From JBDSKH01 sp035556655 (GTDB lineage: Bacteria; Actinomycetota; Actinomycetes; Actinomycetales; Microbacteriaceae), in the NCBI GenBank assembly GCA_035556655.1, contig DATMFW010000033.1:62001-126000 (forward strand): DNA of 64,000 nucleotides. The letters are read 5' to 3'. The position numbers and the translations under genes are program-made. Below the pieces are notes generated by a model. It saw nothing but the letters and a program-made list of their open reading frames with translations. It made no database searches and was not told where the DNA came from. Positions 25,570-33,877 of the stretch are shown here, piece after piece; the stretch's first letter is position 1, and every line of letters begins with the position of its first letter.

Positions 25570-25599
25570 ATGATAGCCCGGATTCCGGCGGAAGTTCAA
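25570..25599 (-). promoter_or_regulatory. rplU operon promoter
   Basis: Minus strand: TTGAAC (25599-25594), an 18-base spacer and TATCAT (25575-25570). Both boxes are close to sigma-70 consensus, and the site is placed to drive rplU-rpmA with a leader of about 65 bases. The -35 overlaps the end of the neighbouring gene. Confidence 0.65.
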
Positions 25600-26162
25600 A
25601 CCTCGTCGAGGGCGCCCACCGGGGTCGTGCGCGGCGGGTGGGCCTGCAGCCGTCCCCAGAGCAGCAGGGCCGCCAGCGGCACCACGACGAGGCCCTGGAT
25701 CAGGATGGTCAGCGCCGGCGGAAGCGCCAGCCGCACCGCCTCGATCAGCGCGCGCGGGATGTTGCCGAGAACACCGTCGAGGCCGACGAACAGCACGGCC
25801 GGGACGGCCACCAGGAAGGTCAGGGCCGCCCCGATCACGGCGGCCAGCAGAGAGCGCGTGACCACGTGGGCCATCCGCAGTTGCGGTGCCACCGGAGCGA
25901 GTTGCCAGAACGACAGGAACACCCCGATCGCGAACGGGACCGGCGCGCCGAGGGTCACCGGGAGCCCGGCGGGGATCACCAGCCCGATGTAGGTCAGCGG
26001 ATCCTGCGAGTACGCCGGGTCGGTGACGATGAACGCCAGAGTCGTGAGAATGCTCTGCCCCACCAGCACCAGGTACACCCCGAGGGCGGCGAGCAATGCC
26101 GACCCCGCTCCTGGCCGGGTCAGGGCGGTGACGGCGGCGTCGGGGAGGTCGCGCGTGGCCAT
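25596..26162 (-). CDS. Hypothetical membrane protein upstream of rplU
   Basis: 188 residues with four to five membrane helices (ALLAALGVYLVLVGQSILTTLAFIV, LVIPAGLPVTLGAPVPFAIGVFLSFW, SLLAAVIGAALTFLVAVPAVLFVGL, LALPPALTILIQGLVVVPLAALLLWG). There is no recognisable catalytic or transport motif. TAGGCT (complement of 26170-26175) lies seven bases before the ATG, so it probably has a leaderless mRNA. The plus-strand DUF4031 gene diverges from it 35 bases away. Confidence 0.75.
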   Translation of the reverse strand: MATRDLPDAAVTALTRPGAGSALLAALGVYLVLVGQSILTTLAFIVTDPAYSQDPLTYIGLVIPAGLPVTLGAPVPFAIGVFLSFWQLAPVAPQLRMAHVVTRSLLAAVIGAALTFLVAVPAVLFVGLDGVLGNIPRALIEAVRLALPPALTILIQGLVVVPLAALLLWGRLQAHPPRTTPVGALDEV

Positions 26163-26169
26163 GCCGCCG

Positions 26170-26175
26170 AGCCTA
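26170..26175 (-). promoter_or_regulatory. Candidate -10 for hypothetical membrane protein
   Basis: TAGGCT on the minus strand, seven bases before ATG 26162. It lies back to back with the divergent TACGCT at 26185. Confidence 0.45.
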
Positions 26176-26184
26176 ACCGCGTCG

Positions 26185-26190
26185 TACGCT
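26185..26190 (+). promoter_or_regulatory. Candidate -10 for leaderless DUF4031 gene
   Basis: TACGCT ends seven bases before GTG 26198. Confidence 0.45.
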
Positions 26191-26197
26191 CGGACAC

Positions 26198-26461
26198 GTG
26201 ATCCTCATCGACGAGGCCGTCTGGCCCGCACACGGCACCGTCTGGGGTCACCTGGTCAGCGACACCTCGCTGGATGAGTTGCATGCGTTCGCGCGCGCGG
26301 CCGGCATCCCCGAGCGCGGCTTCGACAACGACCACTACGACTATCCCCGCGAGCGGCGCGAGGAGCTCATCGCCCAGGGTGCCGTCCCGGTGTCGGGGCG
26401 GGAGTTGTTGCGGCGGCTGCAGGCGGCCGGGCTGCGGGTGCGACAGGTCGATAAGCGCTGA
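26198..26461 (+). CDS. DUF4031 domain protein
   Basis: 87 residues from GTG. The family opening ILIDEAVWPAHGTVWGHLVSD is followed by LDELHAFARAAGIPERGFDNDHYDYP and a basic C-terminus. DUF4031 proteins are small, soluble and mainly actinobacterial, of unknown biochemical role. The acidic and histidine pattern (FDNDHYDYP) could bind metal or a nucleotide, but that is unproven. The gene ends just before the REP cluster that it shares with converging rne. Confidence 0.85.
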   Translation: MILIDEAVWPAHGTVWGHLVSDTSLDELHAFARAAGIPERGFDNDHYDYPRERREELIAQGAVPVSGRELLRRLQAAGLRVRQVDKR

Positions 26462-26464
26462 GCG

Positions 26465-26569
26465 GGGGTCTCGACACGCGCCCGGAGGGCGCTACTCGAC
26501 CGGCTCAGGCGCCCGGAGGGCGCTACTCGACCGGCTCAGACGCCCGGAGGGCGCTACTCGACCGGCTCG
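26465..26569. repeat. REP-like palindrome with three 31-bp tandem copies at the rne 3' end
   Basis: After a left arm GGTCTCGACAC, the 30-base unit beginning GCGCCCGGAGGGCGCTACTC and ending GACCGGCTCA occurs at 26478-26507 and 26509-26538, with a nearly identical third at 26540-26569 (31-bp period). CGCCCGGAGGGCG is itself a hairpin. The third copy contains the rne stop codon and encodes the last residues of RNase E (AEPVE). Confidence 0.9.
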
Positions 26570-28890
26570 GCGGGCGGGGTCTCGGGGGTGACGACGGCTC
26601 CGGCGCTGCCTGCTCGCCGCGAGCGCCTCGAGCGACCGGTGCCCGGCGGCGCCGGCTCGGGGAGCGCCTCGAGCACCGACCCCAGGATCTCCTCCGCGTC
26701 GGCCGTGCTGACCTTGCGGGCGGATCGCGGAGCCTTCGCCACGGGGATGTCGAGGATCTCCACGACCGTCTCGGCGGCGGCCTCGGCGACCGGCTCGACA
26801 GTCGGGATCGACTCGGTGTGCGGCACCGTGCTCTTGGCGATCTGGGCGAGCGCGTTGCGCACGTCCTCGGTGATGGCGTGCGTTCCGGTCGAGCCGTGGC
26901 CGTTCTTCGGTGCCGCAGCGGAGCCGCCCCGGCCACGTCGGCCGCGTGACGAGCCGCCGCCGTTGCCACGGTCTCCGCCGCCCTCGTTCTGCGGTGCACG
27001 GTGCTTGAACACCGGATCGTGGTGGACGATGATGCCGCGCCCTGCGCACACCTCGCAGGTCTCGCTGAACGACTCGACGAGTCCCAGGCCCAGCTTCTTG
27101 CGGGTCATCTGGACCAGCCCGAGCGAGGTGACCTCGGCGACCTGGTGCTTGGTGCGGTCGCGGCTCAGGCACTCGACGAGTCGTCGCAGCACGAGGTCGC
27201 GGTTGGACTCCAGCACCATGTCGATGAAATCGACGACGATGATGCCGCCGATGTCGCGCAGCCGCAGCTGGCGCACGATCTCTTCCGCGGCCTCCAGGTT
27301 GTTCTTGGTGACCGTCTCCTCCAGGTTGCCGCCGGAGCCGACGAACTTGCCGGTGTTGACGTCGACGACGGTCATCGCCTCGGTGCGGTCGACGATCAGC
27401 GAGCCGCCGGAAGGCAGCCAGACCTTGCGATCGAGCGCCTTCTCGATCTGCTCCGAGATGCGGTACTCGTCGAACGAGTCGGTGGTGCCCTCGTACGGCA
27501 CCAGCCGGTCGGCGAGGTCGGGGGCGACGGCGCCGACGTAGGACGAGATCGTCTCCAGCGCATCGCTGCCCTCGACGACGAGCTTCTGGAAGTCCTCGTT
27601 GAAGACATCGCGGACGATCTTGATCAGCAGGTCCGGCTCGCTGTGCAGCAACGCGGGAGCCTGCTGGGTCTCGACCGCGTGGCTGATCTCGGCCCACTGC
27701 GTGGTGAGCCGGTTGACATCGAGCGTCAGCTGCTCTTCGGTGGCGCCCTCCGCCGCGGTGCGCACGATGACGCCGGCGTCGTCGGGCAGCACCTCTTTGA
27801 GGATCTTCTTCAGCCGCGCGCGCTCGGTGTCGGGGAGCTTCCGGCTGATGCCGTTCATCGACCCGTTCGGCACGTAGACCAGGTAGCGGCCCGGCAGCGA
27901 GACCTGGCTGGTCAGGCGCGCACCCTTGTGCCCGACCGGATCCTTGGTCACCTGGACGAGCACGCGGTCGCCGGGCTTCAGCGCCAGCTCGATGCGGCGC
28001 GCCTGCTGTCCCTTGGAGCCGTCGCTCTCGGCGGCGGCCTGCGCGGCCTCCCAGTCGACCTCGCCCGAGTAGAGCACCGCGTTGCGGCCCCGGCCGATGT
28101 CGACGAACGCCGCCTCCATGCTGGGCAGCACGTTCTGCACCCGGCCGAGGTACACGTTGCCGATCAGGCTGGCATCCTGGGCGCGGGCGACGTAGTGCTC
28201 GACGAGCACGCCGTCTTCGAGCACCCCGATCTGGATGCGGCCGTACTTGCTGCGGACCACCATCACCCGGTCGACGCTCTCGCGCCGCGCGAGGAACTCG
28301 GCCTCGGTGATCACCGGGCGGCGACGTCCCGCGTCGCGCCCGTCGCGCCGGCGCTGCTTCTTGGCCTCGAGCCGGGTCGAGCCCTTGACCCGCTGCGGCT
28401 CGGTGATCGGCTCGGGCTGCTTGCGCGGCTGACGCACCCGCACCGTCGTGTTCGGCGCGTCCTCGCCCTCGCGAGGGCCCTCGCCGCTGCGGCGCCTGCT
28501 GCGCCGGCGCGAGGTGCCGCTCTGCTCGTCGGCGTCGCGCTCGAGCGCGCCCGGGACAGGCGTCGGGAGGTCGGGCGCCTGGAACACGACCGAGAACGGG
28601 GATGCCGGGGCCGGGGCCGCCGCGGGCGGCGCGTCCGCATCCGCCGCTTTCGCGGTCTTCTTCGAGCTCCCGCGGGCCGGCTTCTCGGTCGCGGCGTCGC
28701 CGGCGGCCTTCTTCCGCGACCGCGGGGTCTTGGCGGGCGTGTCGTCGCCCGGGAGCTCGACCCCCGTCGCCGAGGTCGCGCTCACCGCGGTCGCGGCCGA
28801 CTTGGGGGCGGTGGCGCGCTTACGCGGGGTCTTCGCGGGGGCCTGCGCCGCATCCGAGACCGGATTGTCTGAATCGGTGGTACCGGCCAT
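26554..28890 (-). CDS. rne: Ribonuclease E/G family endoribonuclease
   Basis: 778 residues, starting at ATG 28890 with SD AGGAG. Layout: a disordered, Lys/Arg/Ala-rich N-terminal region (about 1-185), an S1 RNA-binding domain (IGNVYLGRVQNVLPSMEAAFVDIGRGRNAVLY), a 5' sensor/RNase H-like region, and a catalytic DNase I-like part with the metal aspartates in MTVVDVNTGKFVG and VVDFIDM. The zinc link is CEVCAGRG. After residue about 640 the C-terminal tail is low complexity. It starts mRNA decay and matures rRNA and tRNA. Actinobacterial enzymes carry long scaffolding tails at both ends, as here. The last residues are encoded by a repeated element. Confidence 0.95.
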   Translation of the reverse strand: MAGTTDSDNPVSDAAQAPAKTPRKRATAPKSAATAVSATSATGVELPGDDTPAKTPRSRKKAAGDAATEKPARGSSKKTAKAADADAPPAAAPAPASPFSVVFQAPDLPTPVPGALERDADEQSGTSRRRSRRRSGEGPREGEDAPNTTVRVRQPRKQPEPITEPQRVKGSTRLEAKKQRRRDGRDAGRRRPVITEAEFLARRESVDRVMVVRSKYGRIQIGVLEDGVLVEHYVARAQDASLIGNVYLGRVQNVLPSMEAAFVDIGRGRNAVLYSGEVDWEAAQAAAESDGSKGQQARRIELALKPGDRVLVQVTKDPVGHKGARLTSQVSLPGRYLVYVPNGSMNGISRKLPDTERARLKKILKEVLPDDAGVIVRTAAEGATEEQLTLDVNRLTTQWAEISHAVETQQAPALLHSEPDLLIKIVRDVFNEDFQKLVVEGSDALETISSYVGAVAPDLADRLVPYEGTTDSFDEYRISEQIEKALDRKVWLPSGGSLIVDRTEAMTVVDVNTGKFVGSGGNLEETVTKNNLEAAEEIVRQLRLRDIGGIIVVDFIDMVLESNRDLVLRRLVECLSRDRTKHQVAEVTSLGLVQMTRKKLGLGLVESFSETCEVCAGRGIIVHHDPVFKHRAPQNEGGGDRGNGGGSSRGRRGRGGSAAAPKNGHGSTGTHAITEDVRNALAQIAKSTVPHTESIPTVEPVAEAAAETVVEILDIPVAKAPRSARKVSTADAEEILGSVLEALPEPAPPGTGRSRRSRRAGSAGAVVTPETPPAEPVE

Positions 28891-29224
28891 CTCTGGCTCC
28901 TCGTCCGGCTGGGCGGCCGCGCTGCCCGCCGGGTACTCTCGTGCGGTGGTGCGCTGACGCGGACCCCGCTAATCCTTTGCCTTCTCGACCCTCCTGCGGG
29001 TCGCTGCGCCCTCTCACGGCGCCCGCCCTCTCACGACGGTTCGCAACTGGCCATGCGTCGCGGTGCGGTCGTTTCGCACTCGCGGCCCGGAATGTGCCAC
29101 GTCGGCACTGCCCGGTAAAGCTTCATGTGGTGCCGGATCGGGCGCGGCCCGAACGGCTGGGTCGATTATCGCACGTCGAGCGATACTCGGCGTCATCCGG
29201 GCCGGGGATTGCCATAATCGGCGC
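28891..29224. other. Divergent intergenic region: rne leader and VKOR promoter
   Basis: 334 bases without a gene. On the minus strand GATAAT (complement of 29165-29170) could be the rne -10, giving a leader of about 265 bases. Within that leader the sequence CGCCCTCTCACG occurs twice in direct orientation at about 29009-29037. RNase E commonly autoregulates through its 5' leader, so this is a candidate site. I found no ORF or tRNA here. Confidence 0.4.
29213..29218 (+). promoter_or_regulatory. Candidate -10 for leaderless VKOR gene
   Basis: CATAAT ends six bases before ATG 29225. Confidence 0.5.
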
Positions 29225-29827
29225 ATGAGCGAAACCGTCACCGACGTCCGCCGACCCTGGGCCCTCGCGGTGTTCCTGATCGTGACGGGGGCGCTCGGGT
29301 GGTGGGCGGCGTTCGCGCTCACCCTCGACAAGTTCGCGCTGCTGGCCGACCCCGACGCGGTGCTCAACTGCAACTTCAGCCCACTCGTGCAATGCGGCAA
29401 GAACCTCGACTCGTGGCAGGGCGAGGTGTTCGGCTTCCCCAACCCGCTGCTCGGGCTCGGCGGGTTCGTCGCACCCGTCGCGGTCGGCGTGGCGCTGCTG
29501 GCCGGTGCCCGCTTCGCACGGTGGTTCTGGATCGCGTTCAACGTCGGTCTGGCCGGCGCCCTGGCCTTCGTCATCTGGCTGATCTCGCAGAGCATCTACG
29601 TGCTCGGAACGCTCTGCCCCTGGTGCATGCTCGTCTGGTCGGTGACCATCCCGCTGTTCTGGGTGGTCACGCTGCGCAACGCCGGCGAGGGCGTCTTCGG
29701 CGGCCCGCTGCAGGGAGCGGGGCGCGCGCTGCTGCCGTGGATCGTGCCGATCACCGTGGCGTGCTACCTCGTCGTCGCGGTGCTCGCGCAGCTGCGCCTC
29801 GACGTGCTGCGTGCGCTGTTCGCCTGA
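29225..29827 (+). CDS. Vitamin K epoxide reductase-family protein (disulfide generator)
   Basis: 200 residues with four to five membrane helices. Bacterial VKOR oxidises a DsbA-like partner by passing electrons to quinone. The loop cysteines Cys49 and Cys57 (LNCNFSPLVQCGKN) and the active-site CPWC (Cys131, Cys134 in the fourth helix) are all present. A DsbA-like gene follows after 55 bases, the expected partner. Actinobacteria use this pair in place of DsbB/DsbA for folding exported Cys-containing proteins. Confidence 0.93.
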   Translation: MSETVTDVRRPWALAVFLIVTGALGWWAAFALTLDKFALLADPDAVLNCNFSPLVQCGKNLDSWQGEVFGFPNPLLGLGGFVAPVAVGVALLAGARFARWFWIAFNVGLAGALAFVIWLISQSIYVLGTLCPWCMLVWSVTIPLFWVVTLRNAGEGVFGGPLQGAGRALLPWIVPITVACYLVVAVLAQLRLDVLRALFA

Positions 29828-29882
29828 GCGCGCCCGGTAAGCTCTCAGCCGATTCCTATTCCCGACCCCGAGACTGCGAGCC

Positions 29883-30752
29883 GTGCCCCAAGAGCGACTG
29901 ACCAAGAACCAGCGGCGCGAGGCCGCCCGTGAGGCCGCGCGCCAGCAGCGCGAGAAGCAGAAGCGCCGTGAGCGCCTCATGCGCTGGCTGATCCCGACCG
30001 TCGCGACGGTGGGCGTGCTGGCGGTCGCCGCGGCCGTCGTGTGGGCGTTCGTCATCAACGCCCCCGCGCCGCAGTCGGTCGCCGGGCCGCGCAACATGAT
30101 CAGCGACGGCATCCTGTTCGAGGGCGTCGACGGAAAGGTCACCCCGGTCGAGACCGGCGGCATCTCGCCGACCGGCGAACCGCAGCCCACCGAGACCGAG
30201 GACGACGGCCTGGCGCACATCGTGACCTACGTCGACTTCTCGTGCCCGGCCTGCAAGGGCTTCGAAGAGACCTACAGCTCGCTGATCCAGGAGGTCGTGG
30301 CCTCCGGTCAGGCCACCCTCGAGGTGCACCCGATCGCGATCCTGGACCGCGCCTACGCCGGGTCGCGGTACTCCTCACGCTCCAACAACGTGGGCGCCTG
30401 CGTCGCCGACCTGGCACCGGACAGCTTCCTCGACGTCATGGCCGCCATGTACGCCCAGCAGCCCGCCGAGGGCACCACGGGTCTCAGCAACAAGGAGATC
30501 ATCGACGTCGTGCACGGCGCCGGCCTCGAGGACGACGCCGTCGACGAGTGCATCGAGGGCGAGACATTCGGGCCGTGGGTGACCGCGGCGACCACCCGGG
30601 CGAGCAGCGACCCCGACCTCATCCCCGCCGGGGCTCAGGGACTGTCGACCCCGACGATCGTGGTGAACGGCGAGCTCTGGGACCGCAACGTCGACGTGAT
30701 GCAGTTCATCCAGTCGAAGATCACCGCGACCGAAGAGACCCCCGCCGGCTGA
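29883..30752 (+). CDS. DsbA-like thiol-disulfide oxidoreductase, membrane-anchored
   Basis: 289 residues from GTG. A very basic N-terminus (RREAAREAARQQREKQKRRERLMR) precedes one membrane helix at about 34-57; the rest lies outside the cell. The thioredoxin-like domain has the active site FSCPACKGFEE (Cys121, Cys124) and the cis-proline loop LSTPTIVVNGE. Two extra cysteines (GACVADL and DECIEGE) may form a structural disulfide. It should introduce disulfides into exported proteins and be reoxidised by the adjacent VKOR protein. Its 3' end overlaps the converging surface-protein gene by 32 bases. Confidence 0.93.
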   Translation: MPQERLTKNQRREAAREAARQQREKQKRRERLMRWLIPTVATVGVLAVAAAVVWAFVINAPAPQSVAGPRNMISDGILFEGVDGKVTPVETGGISPTGEPQPTETEDDGLAHIVTYVDFSCPACKGFEETYSSLIQEVVASGQATLEVHPIAILDRAYAGSRYSSRSNNVGACVADLAPDSFLDVMAAMYAQQPAEGTTGLSNKEIIDVVHGAGLEDDAVDECIEGETFGPWVTAATTRASSDPDLIPAGAQGLSTPTIVVNGELWDRNVDVMQFIQSKITATEETPAG

Positions 30753-32946
30753 GCCGGGCCACCACCACGGCGGCCGATCCCAGCAGCAGCAGGCCGAGGG
30801 CGACGGCGATCGCCGGGAGCGGGTCCGCACCGGTGAGGGCGACAGTTCCGGCGGCCGGCCGCACGGTGATCGAGGTCGCGGCCGACACCGCGGGGTCACT
30901 GCGCAGCGTCGCGGTGATCACGTGGGTGCTGGCTGACGGGAAGCTCACGCTCATGCCCGAGATCCGGTCCGACGGATGGTCGCTGGTCAGGTCGACCTCG
31001 GTGGCCAGATCGGGGATGGGGTTGCCGTAGGCGTCGTCGCCCGAGACCGCGACGGTGATCGTGTCACCCTGGTCCACGGCGGTGGCCGAGGGGATCATCG
31101 CCAGTGCGACCGCCTCACCGGGCTCGACGGTGACGTCGGTGCTGCCCGTCACCGACGCGTCGGCGGTGAGGGTCGCGGTGACCGTCGTCACGTCGGCGGG
31201 CGTCGCGCCGGCGACCGTGAACAGGATGCTCGCCCCGGTCACGGTGTCGGCGGCGCCGTTGCTGGTGACGAGCGTGGACTGCGCGCTGACGTCACCGAGG
31301 TGGGCGCCGCCTGCGGCGTACGCGTCCACCTGGAAGGCCACGACATCCCCGGCGCTCACCGTGGGGTCCGCGGGAGTGAGGACAAGGTAGCTGCTCCACT
31401 GCGCGAAGACCGTGACCGGGAGTGCGGCACCGGTCGCCGAGCCGGGGATGACCGAGGTCGTCGTGAACGCCGATCCCGTGCCGTCGGCGCTGGTGTTCCA
31501 CCCGTAGAACGAACCGAGCGTCGACACCGGGTCGGCCACGAACGTCCGGTCGCCGTCGTCGAACGTCGCGGCGAGCACACGCCTCGTCGAGGGCACCGGT
31601 GCGGACGGGTCTTGCGTGTCGAAGGCCACCTGGTAGTGGTGCCCCGTGATCGAGGCGACGGTGACCGAAGCATCGGCCAGGGTGATCGAACCCAGGTTGT
31701 CGACACGGCCGGCCCCGGCGAGCGTCCCGGGCCCCGTGATCACGCCGCTGGCGGCCACGGTCACGTTCTTCCCGGCCGGAATCGTCAGGGTGCTGCCCGC
31801 GGGCAGGATCAACTCGCCGGCCACCGTCAGTGTGCCGAAGTACGAGGTCGAATCGACCGCGAACCCGCCCGCCCCGGCTCTCGCCGTGACCGTGGCGCTC
31901 GAACCGATCTCGACGGTGCTGGCGAAGAACGGGTTGCCCAGCCCCGGACCACGTGCCCCGCCCGTCGCGACGACGGTGCCGCTGTCGATGCGGAGACTCC
32001 CGCCCGCGCTCACGTCGCGGAAGCCGATACCGCCGGCGTCCTCGCCGCCGGTAGCGGTGATGTCGCCGCCGTCGATGACGATCGTGCCCATGGCGGCTCC
32101 CCCGCCGCAGCCGCCCGAGAAGCCGATACCGGGTCCGTGGAGCGGCCCCGCGGCGGCCACGATCTGCCCGCCCGTGATCTCGATCGATCCCGCGAGCCGG
32201 CCGCAGACGCCCGAGCCGATACCGGTTCCGCCCTGGTCGCCGCCTCGGGCGTCGATGACCCCACCTTCGATGGTGATGGCGAGCCCCGACCCCGCGGGGT
32301 TCCCGCCTCCCCCGCCGATACCGGCCGCGTTGTACCCGCCGACCGCGGTGATGTCGCCATCGCGGATCGTGATGTCGGTCCCCGAGCCGCCCCAGCCCGC
32401 CCCGATCCCGGCGCCGCCGGTGGCTCCGCCGGTGGCCTCGACCACCCCGCCGTCGATGACGATGGTGCCGCCGCCGTTGTTCTGGGATCCGCCGATCGCC
32501 GCCGAGAACGTACCGCCTCCGGCGACCACGTGGCCCTCGTCGATGATCAGCGTCGCGCCGTTCGTGCCGATGCCCGGCCGGGAGGCGGCGGACGACGTCG
32601 CGGTGAACGTACCGCGGGTTGCCGGGGCGGTGCTGTCGGTGATCGTGAAGGTGACCCCCGCGGCCAGCGTGATGGTGTAGGTCGTCAGATCGGACCCGGC
32701 CAGATCGAGGGTCACGCTCCGCGGGATGGTCAGCACCGCATCGAGCACCGTGACGTCCTGCGTGAGGGAGATGACCGGATCGGTGCCGGAGCTGAGGGCC
32801 AGCTTCAGGGCGCCGGCGTCGGCGACCGCCGCCGCGTAGGCCGGTGAGGGCGTCGCGGCCAGGCCGAGCCCGGCGAGGGCGGCGAGCACAACCACCGCGA
32901 GGACTCGTCGAGGGCGTGCAACAACTCTGTGACCCGTCCCTGACAT
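30721..32946 (-). CDS. Cell-surface protein with Gly-rich beta-repeat, InlB B-repeat and C-terminal sorting signal
   Basis: 741 residues. The signal peptide spans about 1-38 (VLAVVVLAALAGLGLAATPSPAYA). Residues about 120-360 form a glycine-rich beta-helix-like repeat (IVIDGG-, GGIG-, ITIRDG-type turns), followed by an InlB B-repeat (YQVAFDTQD...GWNTSADGTGSAF) and two invasin/Big-like domains with SAGDVVAFQVDAY and DQGDTITVAVSG. The end has VALTGAD, a Leu/Ala-rich helix and a basic tail. This resembles an actinobacterial class E sorting signal (LAxTG) but with Val in the first position. It is likely wall-anchored; no sortase is in the window. Confidence 0.82.
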   Translation of the reverse strand: MSGTGHRVVARPRRVLAVVVLAALAGLGLAATPSPAYAAAVADAGALKLALSSGTDPVISLTQDVTVLDAVLTIPRSVTLDLAGSDLTTYTITLAAGVTFTITDSTAPATRGTFTATSSAASRPGIGTNGATLIIDEGHVVAGGGTFSAAIGGSQNNGGGTIVIDGGVVEATGGATGGAGIGAGWGGSGTDITIRDGDITAVGGYNAAGIGGGGGNPAGSGLAITIEGGVIDARGGDQGGTGIGSGVCGRLAGSIEITGGQIVAAAGPLHGPGIGFSGGCGGGAAMGTIVIDGGDITATGGEDAGGIGFRDVSAGGSLRIDSGTVVATGGARGPGLGNPFFASTVEIGSSATVTARAGAGGFAVDSTSYFGTLTVAGELILPAGSTLTIPAGKNVTVAASGVITGPGTLAGAGRVDNLGSITLADASVTVASITGHHYQVAFDTQDPSAPVPSTRRVLAATFDDGDRTFVADPVSTLGSFYGWNTSADGTGSAFTTTSVIPGSATGAALPVTVFAQWSSYLVLTPADPTVSAGDVVAFQVDAYAAGGAHLGDVSAQSTLVTSNGAADTVTGASILFTVAGATPADVTTVTATLTADASVTGSTDVTVEPGEAVALAMIPSATAVDQGDTITVAVSGDDAYGNPIPDLATEVDLTSDHPSDRISGMSVSFPSASTHVITATLRSDPAVSAATSITVRPAAGTVALTGADPLPAIAVALGLLLLGSAAVVVARLSRRGSLRSR

Positions 32947-33047
32947 GTCCCGAGGCTACCGTGACCGCGGTACGTTTCCGTCGCCACAGGCCCCGACGTG
33001 CCGCGCATGGGGGGCCGTTGGGGACGGAAAAGCGCTCGGGCTGGCGG

Positions 33048-33467
33048 TCAGGCGAACCAGAGCGCGAGTTCGCGCGCCGCCGACTCGGGCGAATCGGACC
33101 CGTGCACGAGGTTCTGCTGGACCTTCAGACCCCAGTCGCGGCCGAGGTCGCCGCGGATGGTGCCGGGAGCCGCCGACGTCGGATCGGTGGTGCCGGCGAG
33201 CGAGCGGAACCCCTCGATCACCCGGTGCCCGGCGACACGCATCGCCACGACCGGCCCCGACTGCATGAACTCGACCAGAGGCTCGTAGAACGGCTTGCCC
33301 TCGTGCTCGGCGTAGTGCGCGGCGAGCAGTTCGCGGTCGGCCTGCAGCATCCGGACATCGACCAGCTGGTAGCCCTTGGCCTCGATGCGGCGCAGGATCT
33401 CGCCGGTCAGGTTGCGGGCCACGCCGTCGGGCTTGACGATGACGAGGGTCTCTTCGATGGCGGTCAC
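33048..33467 (-). CDS. ndk: Nucleoside diphosphate kinase
   Basis: 139 residues from GTG 33467 with AAGGAG upstream. Ndk moves the gamma phosphate from ATP to other NDPs through a phosphohistidine. It is full length: ETLVIVKPDGVARNLTGEI, GPVVAMRVAGHRVIEGFRSLAGTTDPTSA, and the catalytic His122 in QNLVHGSDSPESA. It overlaps the DUF4233 gene by four bases and closes the ileS-folC-DUF4233-ndk operon. Confidence 0.97.
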   Translation of the reverse strand: MTAIEETLVIVKPDGVARNLTGEILRRIEAKGYQLVDVRMLQADRELLAAHYAEHEGKPFYEPLVEFMQSGPVVAMRVAGHRVIEGFRSLAGTTDPTSAAPGTIRGDLGRDWGLKVQQNLVHGSDSPESAARELALWFA

Positions 33468-33877
33468 GAGGGTTCTCCTTCGGGGGTGGACGATTCGGGG
33501 GCGGAGCGGGCGGCGTCGATGTGCCGGCCGCGGGTGAAGCAGAAGATCCAGAACAGCGTGAAGCCCGCGCCGACCAGGTACATGACCGGCAGCAGGAGTC
33601 CGAGCGCGATCAGCCCAGCCTGCAGGACCCAGCCGAAGCCGATCCCCCACGCGAAGCGCACGACGCGGGTCGTGGCGAGCAGCACGAGGATGGCGACCGC
33701 GGCGGCGGGCAGCGCCACCCAGGCCGGGAACGCCGGCTCGAGCACCTTCAGCCCGAACGCCACGAGTCCGGCGAAGAACAGCACGACGGCCTCGATGACG
33801 AGCACGATCGACAGCAGCGACTCGGTGACCGAGCGGGGGCGTCTGGACACGCGCTTCGCGCTCCTCGACGAGCTCAT
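33464..33877 (-). CDS. DUF4233 membrane protein between folC and ndk
   Basis: 137 residues with a basic N-terminus (SSSRSAKRVSRRPRS) and four membrane helices (LLSIVLVIEAVVLFFAGLVAFGL, WVALPAAAVAILVLLATTRVV, WGIGFGWVLQAGLIALGLLLPVMY, VGAGFTLFWIFCF). DUF4233 proteins are found in this same folC-ndk slot across actinobacteria; their function is unknown. Its start and stop both overlap the neighbours by four bases, so expression is tightly coupled. Confidence 0.88.
   Translation of the reverse strand: MSSSRSAKRVSRRPRSVTESLLSIVLVIEAVVLFFAGLVAFGLKVLEPAFPAWVALPAAAVAILVLLATTRVVRFAWGIGFGWVLQAGLIALGLLLPVMYLVGAGFTLFWIFCFTRGRHIDAARSAPESSTPEGEPS

Noticed and set aside
26478..26569. Three 30-base repeats that could suggest a CRISPR array
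   Set aside because: Copies are contiguous with one-base gaps and no spacers; they are REP-like tandem repeats with coding overlap.
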